The position numbers were made by a program, and so were the translations under genes. Positions 62,598-63,774 of a DNA stretch of 63,774 nucleotides are shown here, one piece after another (within the stretch, counting starts at the first letter, position 1; the number at the start of each line of letters is the position of its first letter). The notes under the pieces were generated by a model that saw nothing but the letters and a program-made list of their open reading frames with translations, did not search any database and was not told the origin of the DNA. The stretch is from contig NZ_JAIKLE010000037.1 of the NCBI RefSeq assembly GCF_022267315.1, forward strand, positions 1-63,774. The letters are read 5' to 3'. The DNA is from Maribellus maritimus (lineage in GTDB: Bacteria > Bacteroidota > Bacteroidia > Bacteroidales > Prolixibacteraceae).

Positions 62598-63774
62598 TTA
62601 GTTTTTCAACGCTTCTTCAATTTCAGCCAGTTTATCTTTCACATCCTGACTGTTGGGTTGAAGTTCCAGCGCTTTTTTATACCAGAAGCGGGCAACCGAA
62701 TAATTTTGTGTATCAAACGCAACGGATGCCTTTTCCAAATGGCTATTAAATAATTCTCCCGACTGCCCGGCTAAACGTTCATTTACCAATCGTTCAATTT
62801 CGGCTAACTGAGTTCTGGGATAGTCTTCATCCGATTTAACGGAAAGCGCTCTGTTATACCAACCACGCGCAACAGCGAATTGATTTTCCCGGAAAGTAGA
62901 ATCAGCTAAATTGACAAAATTCTGATAATCCCGATCGCGCTGATTGGCCAGTAAACCACCAACCAACCTGTTTATTTCATCTATTCTCTGCGGCGGATAC
63001 GTTTCTTCCGGCTTTACATCCCAGGCTTTATAATACCAACCACGCGAGGTGTTATATTCTTCATTATCAAAATAAGAATCAGCCATTCTGATGTATTCAT
63101 TGTATAATGCGTTAAGTCCGGCTTCACTTGTAATTTCACTTTCCTCTGCTTCCGCATTCATTTGCTGAATTTCATTTCGGCGTCTCTCCAAATCAGCTGC
63201 AGCCTGTTGCTCTGCTAAAATACGCTCCTGTTCCTGTTTGAAAATATCGTTGATTTTGCTGATTTGTGATTTTGGATATTGCTCATCCGGCTTTACGCCA
63301 AGTGCTTTTTCGTATTCTGATTTAGCTTCAGTATAAGACTCTGTTTTGAAAAAACCATCGGCTGCAACAATAATACTTCGGTACTCTTCATTTACCTGCT
63401 GCTGGCGCAAAATCTCGTTAATTTCTTCTATTTTTTGAGTAGGATATTCCTCTGCCGGCTTTAAATCTGATGCCTTCTGATAATTTGTCTTTGCATCGTT
63501 GTAATTTTCTGTTCTGAAAAAATTATCGGCAGTTTGAATCGCATTTTCATAATTTCGGTTTAGAGCCTCAGATTCTCTTTGGGCAAAGGCAATTTCTTCC
63601 AGAAGCTGGTTTATCGCATCCAACTGTTCTTGTGGATAGCTCTCTTCCGGTTTAATGTCTAAAGCAGAACGGTATTTGTTGCGTGCATTTTCGTATTCAC
63701 TGTTGTTAAAAAATCCGTCGGCACCCGCAATGGCGGCATTATATAAACTGTCCTGTTCTGCCTGTATCGCGGCC
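62598..63774 (-). CDS. Tandem helical-repeat protein (partial, open at the window end)
   Basis: The frame runs beyond base 63774, so the N-terminus is missing; a TTG at 63623 is not its real start. About six repeats of ~60 residues each contain Y...I..AD.FF...Y..A...Y..AL..KP.E.YP...I.EIN, a TPR-like pattern. A charged coiled-coil insert (LAEQQAAADLERRRNEIQQ) splits repeats three and four. Function unknown; such proteins of Bacteroidota are often periplasmic or envelope-associated. Confidence 0.8.
   Translation of the reverse strand, partial: AAIQAEQDSLYNAAIAGADGFFNNSEYENARNKYRSALDIKPEESYPQEQLDAINQLLEEIAFAQRESEALNRNYENAIQTADNFFRTENYNDAKTNYQKASDLKPAEEYPTQKIEEINEILRQQQVNEEYRSIIVAADGFFKTESYTEAKSEYEKALGVKPDEQYPKSQISKINDIFKQEQERILAEQQAAADLERRRNEIQQMNAEAEESEITSEAGLNALYNEYIRMADSYFDNEEYNTSRGWYYKAWDVKPEETYPPQRIDEINRLVGGLLANQRDRDYQNFVNLADSTFRENQFAVARGWYNRALSVKSDEDYPRTQLAEIERLVNERLAGQSGELFNSHLEKASVAFDTQNYSVARFWYKKALELQPNSQDVKDKLAEIEEALKN

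Noticed and set aside
1..63774. CRISPR arrays, rRNA genes, transposases or complete insertion sequences
   Set aside because: No regularly spaced repeat series, rRNA signature or transposase motif was found on either strand.

Overview
The window reads as chromosomal DNA of a member of the Bacteroidota, and an AT-rich marine or sediment lineage such as Marinilabiliales/Prolixibacteraceae would fit (inference). The signs seen directly are promoters of the Bacteroidota type (TTTG or TTG, about 20 bp, then TAnnTTTG) before mtaB, the suhB-like gene and the TPP riboswitch; mostly absent Shine-Dalgarno sites; TonB-dependent receptors with carboxypeptidase-regulatory N-terminal domains; a subtilase with a type IX secretion C-terminal domain; and a sulfatase, a GH36 and a GH105 enzyme.

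Layout. 1-8.2 kb: tRNA-Val, folC, a PIN-PhoH ATPase, mtaB, an inositol-monophosphatase-like gene, and a run holding a GT2 glycosyltransferase, a thioesterase and a voltage-gated-type K+ channel. 8.2-10.8 kb: promoter, TPP riboswitch and TonB-dependent receptor, a predicted thiamin-uptake unit. 10.9-17.2 kb: a minus-strand run (YwqK-like, subtilase, xseA, xseB, small DUF2007-like protein, deoC, chorismatase-like YjgF protein). 17.4-22 kb: GNAT, effector-binding protein, dps, oxyR, dnaK. 22.1-26.1 kb: two related surface proteins around an acyltransferase, one of them a pseudogene. 26.2-33.7 kb: panB, rluA-type synthase, cdd, GH73-LysM protein, ECF sigma, fmt, EamA transporter and a frameshifted small gene. 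34.2-45.7 kb: metal efflux permease, then serine hydrolase, sulfatase, an FG-GAP-repeat lipoprotein broken at an A9 tract, a radical SAM protein, GH36 and GH105. 46-51.2 kb: TonB receptor plus TPR partner, rimO, and a DUF2975/HTH pair. 51.5-52 kb: a lipoprotein with an HExxH motif.

The most interesting region is 52.4-59.1 kb: GT4, HAD hydrolase, GT4, a glucosyl-3-phosphoglycerate-synthase-like enzyme (GT81) and a GH13_18 phosphorylase resembling glucosylglycerate phosphorylase (E. coli YcjM type). Together they suggest synthesis, possible extension (as in mannosylglucosylglycerate) and phosphorolytic recovery of a glucosylglycerate compatible solute. A perfect 9-bp palindrome lies before the synthase gene. 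After it come an undescribed pair (four-TM coiled-coil protein plus a possibly vWA-like lipoprotein), an orphan gene and a repeat protein that runs off the right edge.

Three genes are broken: a (TA)n tract plus a stop in the surface-protein paralogue, an A9 tract in the FG-GAP lipoprotein, and a single-base shift in a DUF6483-like gene. A G9 tract lies inside the intact GT2 gene. Dispersed palindromic elements are visible at 30.4, 51.3, 61.5 and perhaps 62.5 kb. Many start codons below were moved inward from an upstream TTG or GTG to the first plausible ATG; the reasons are given where this matters.
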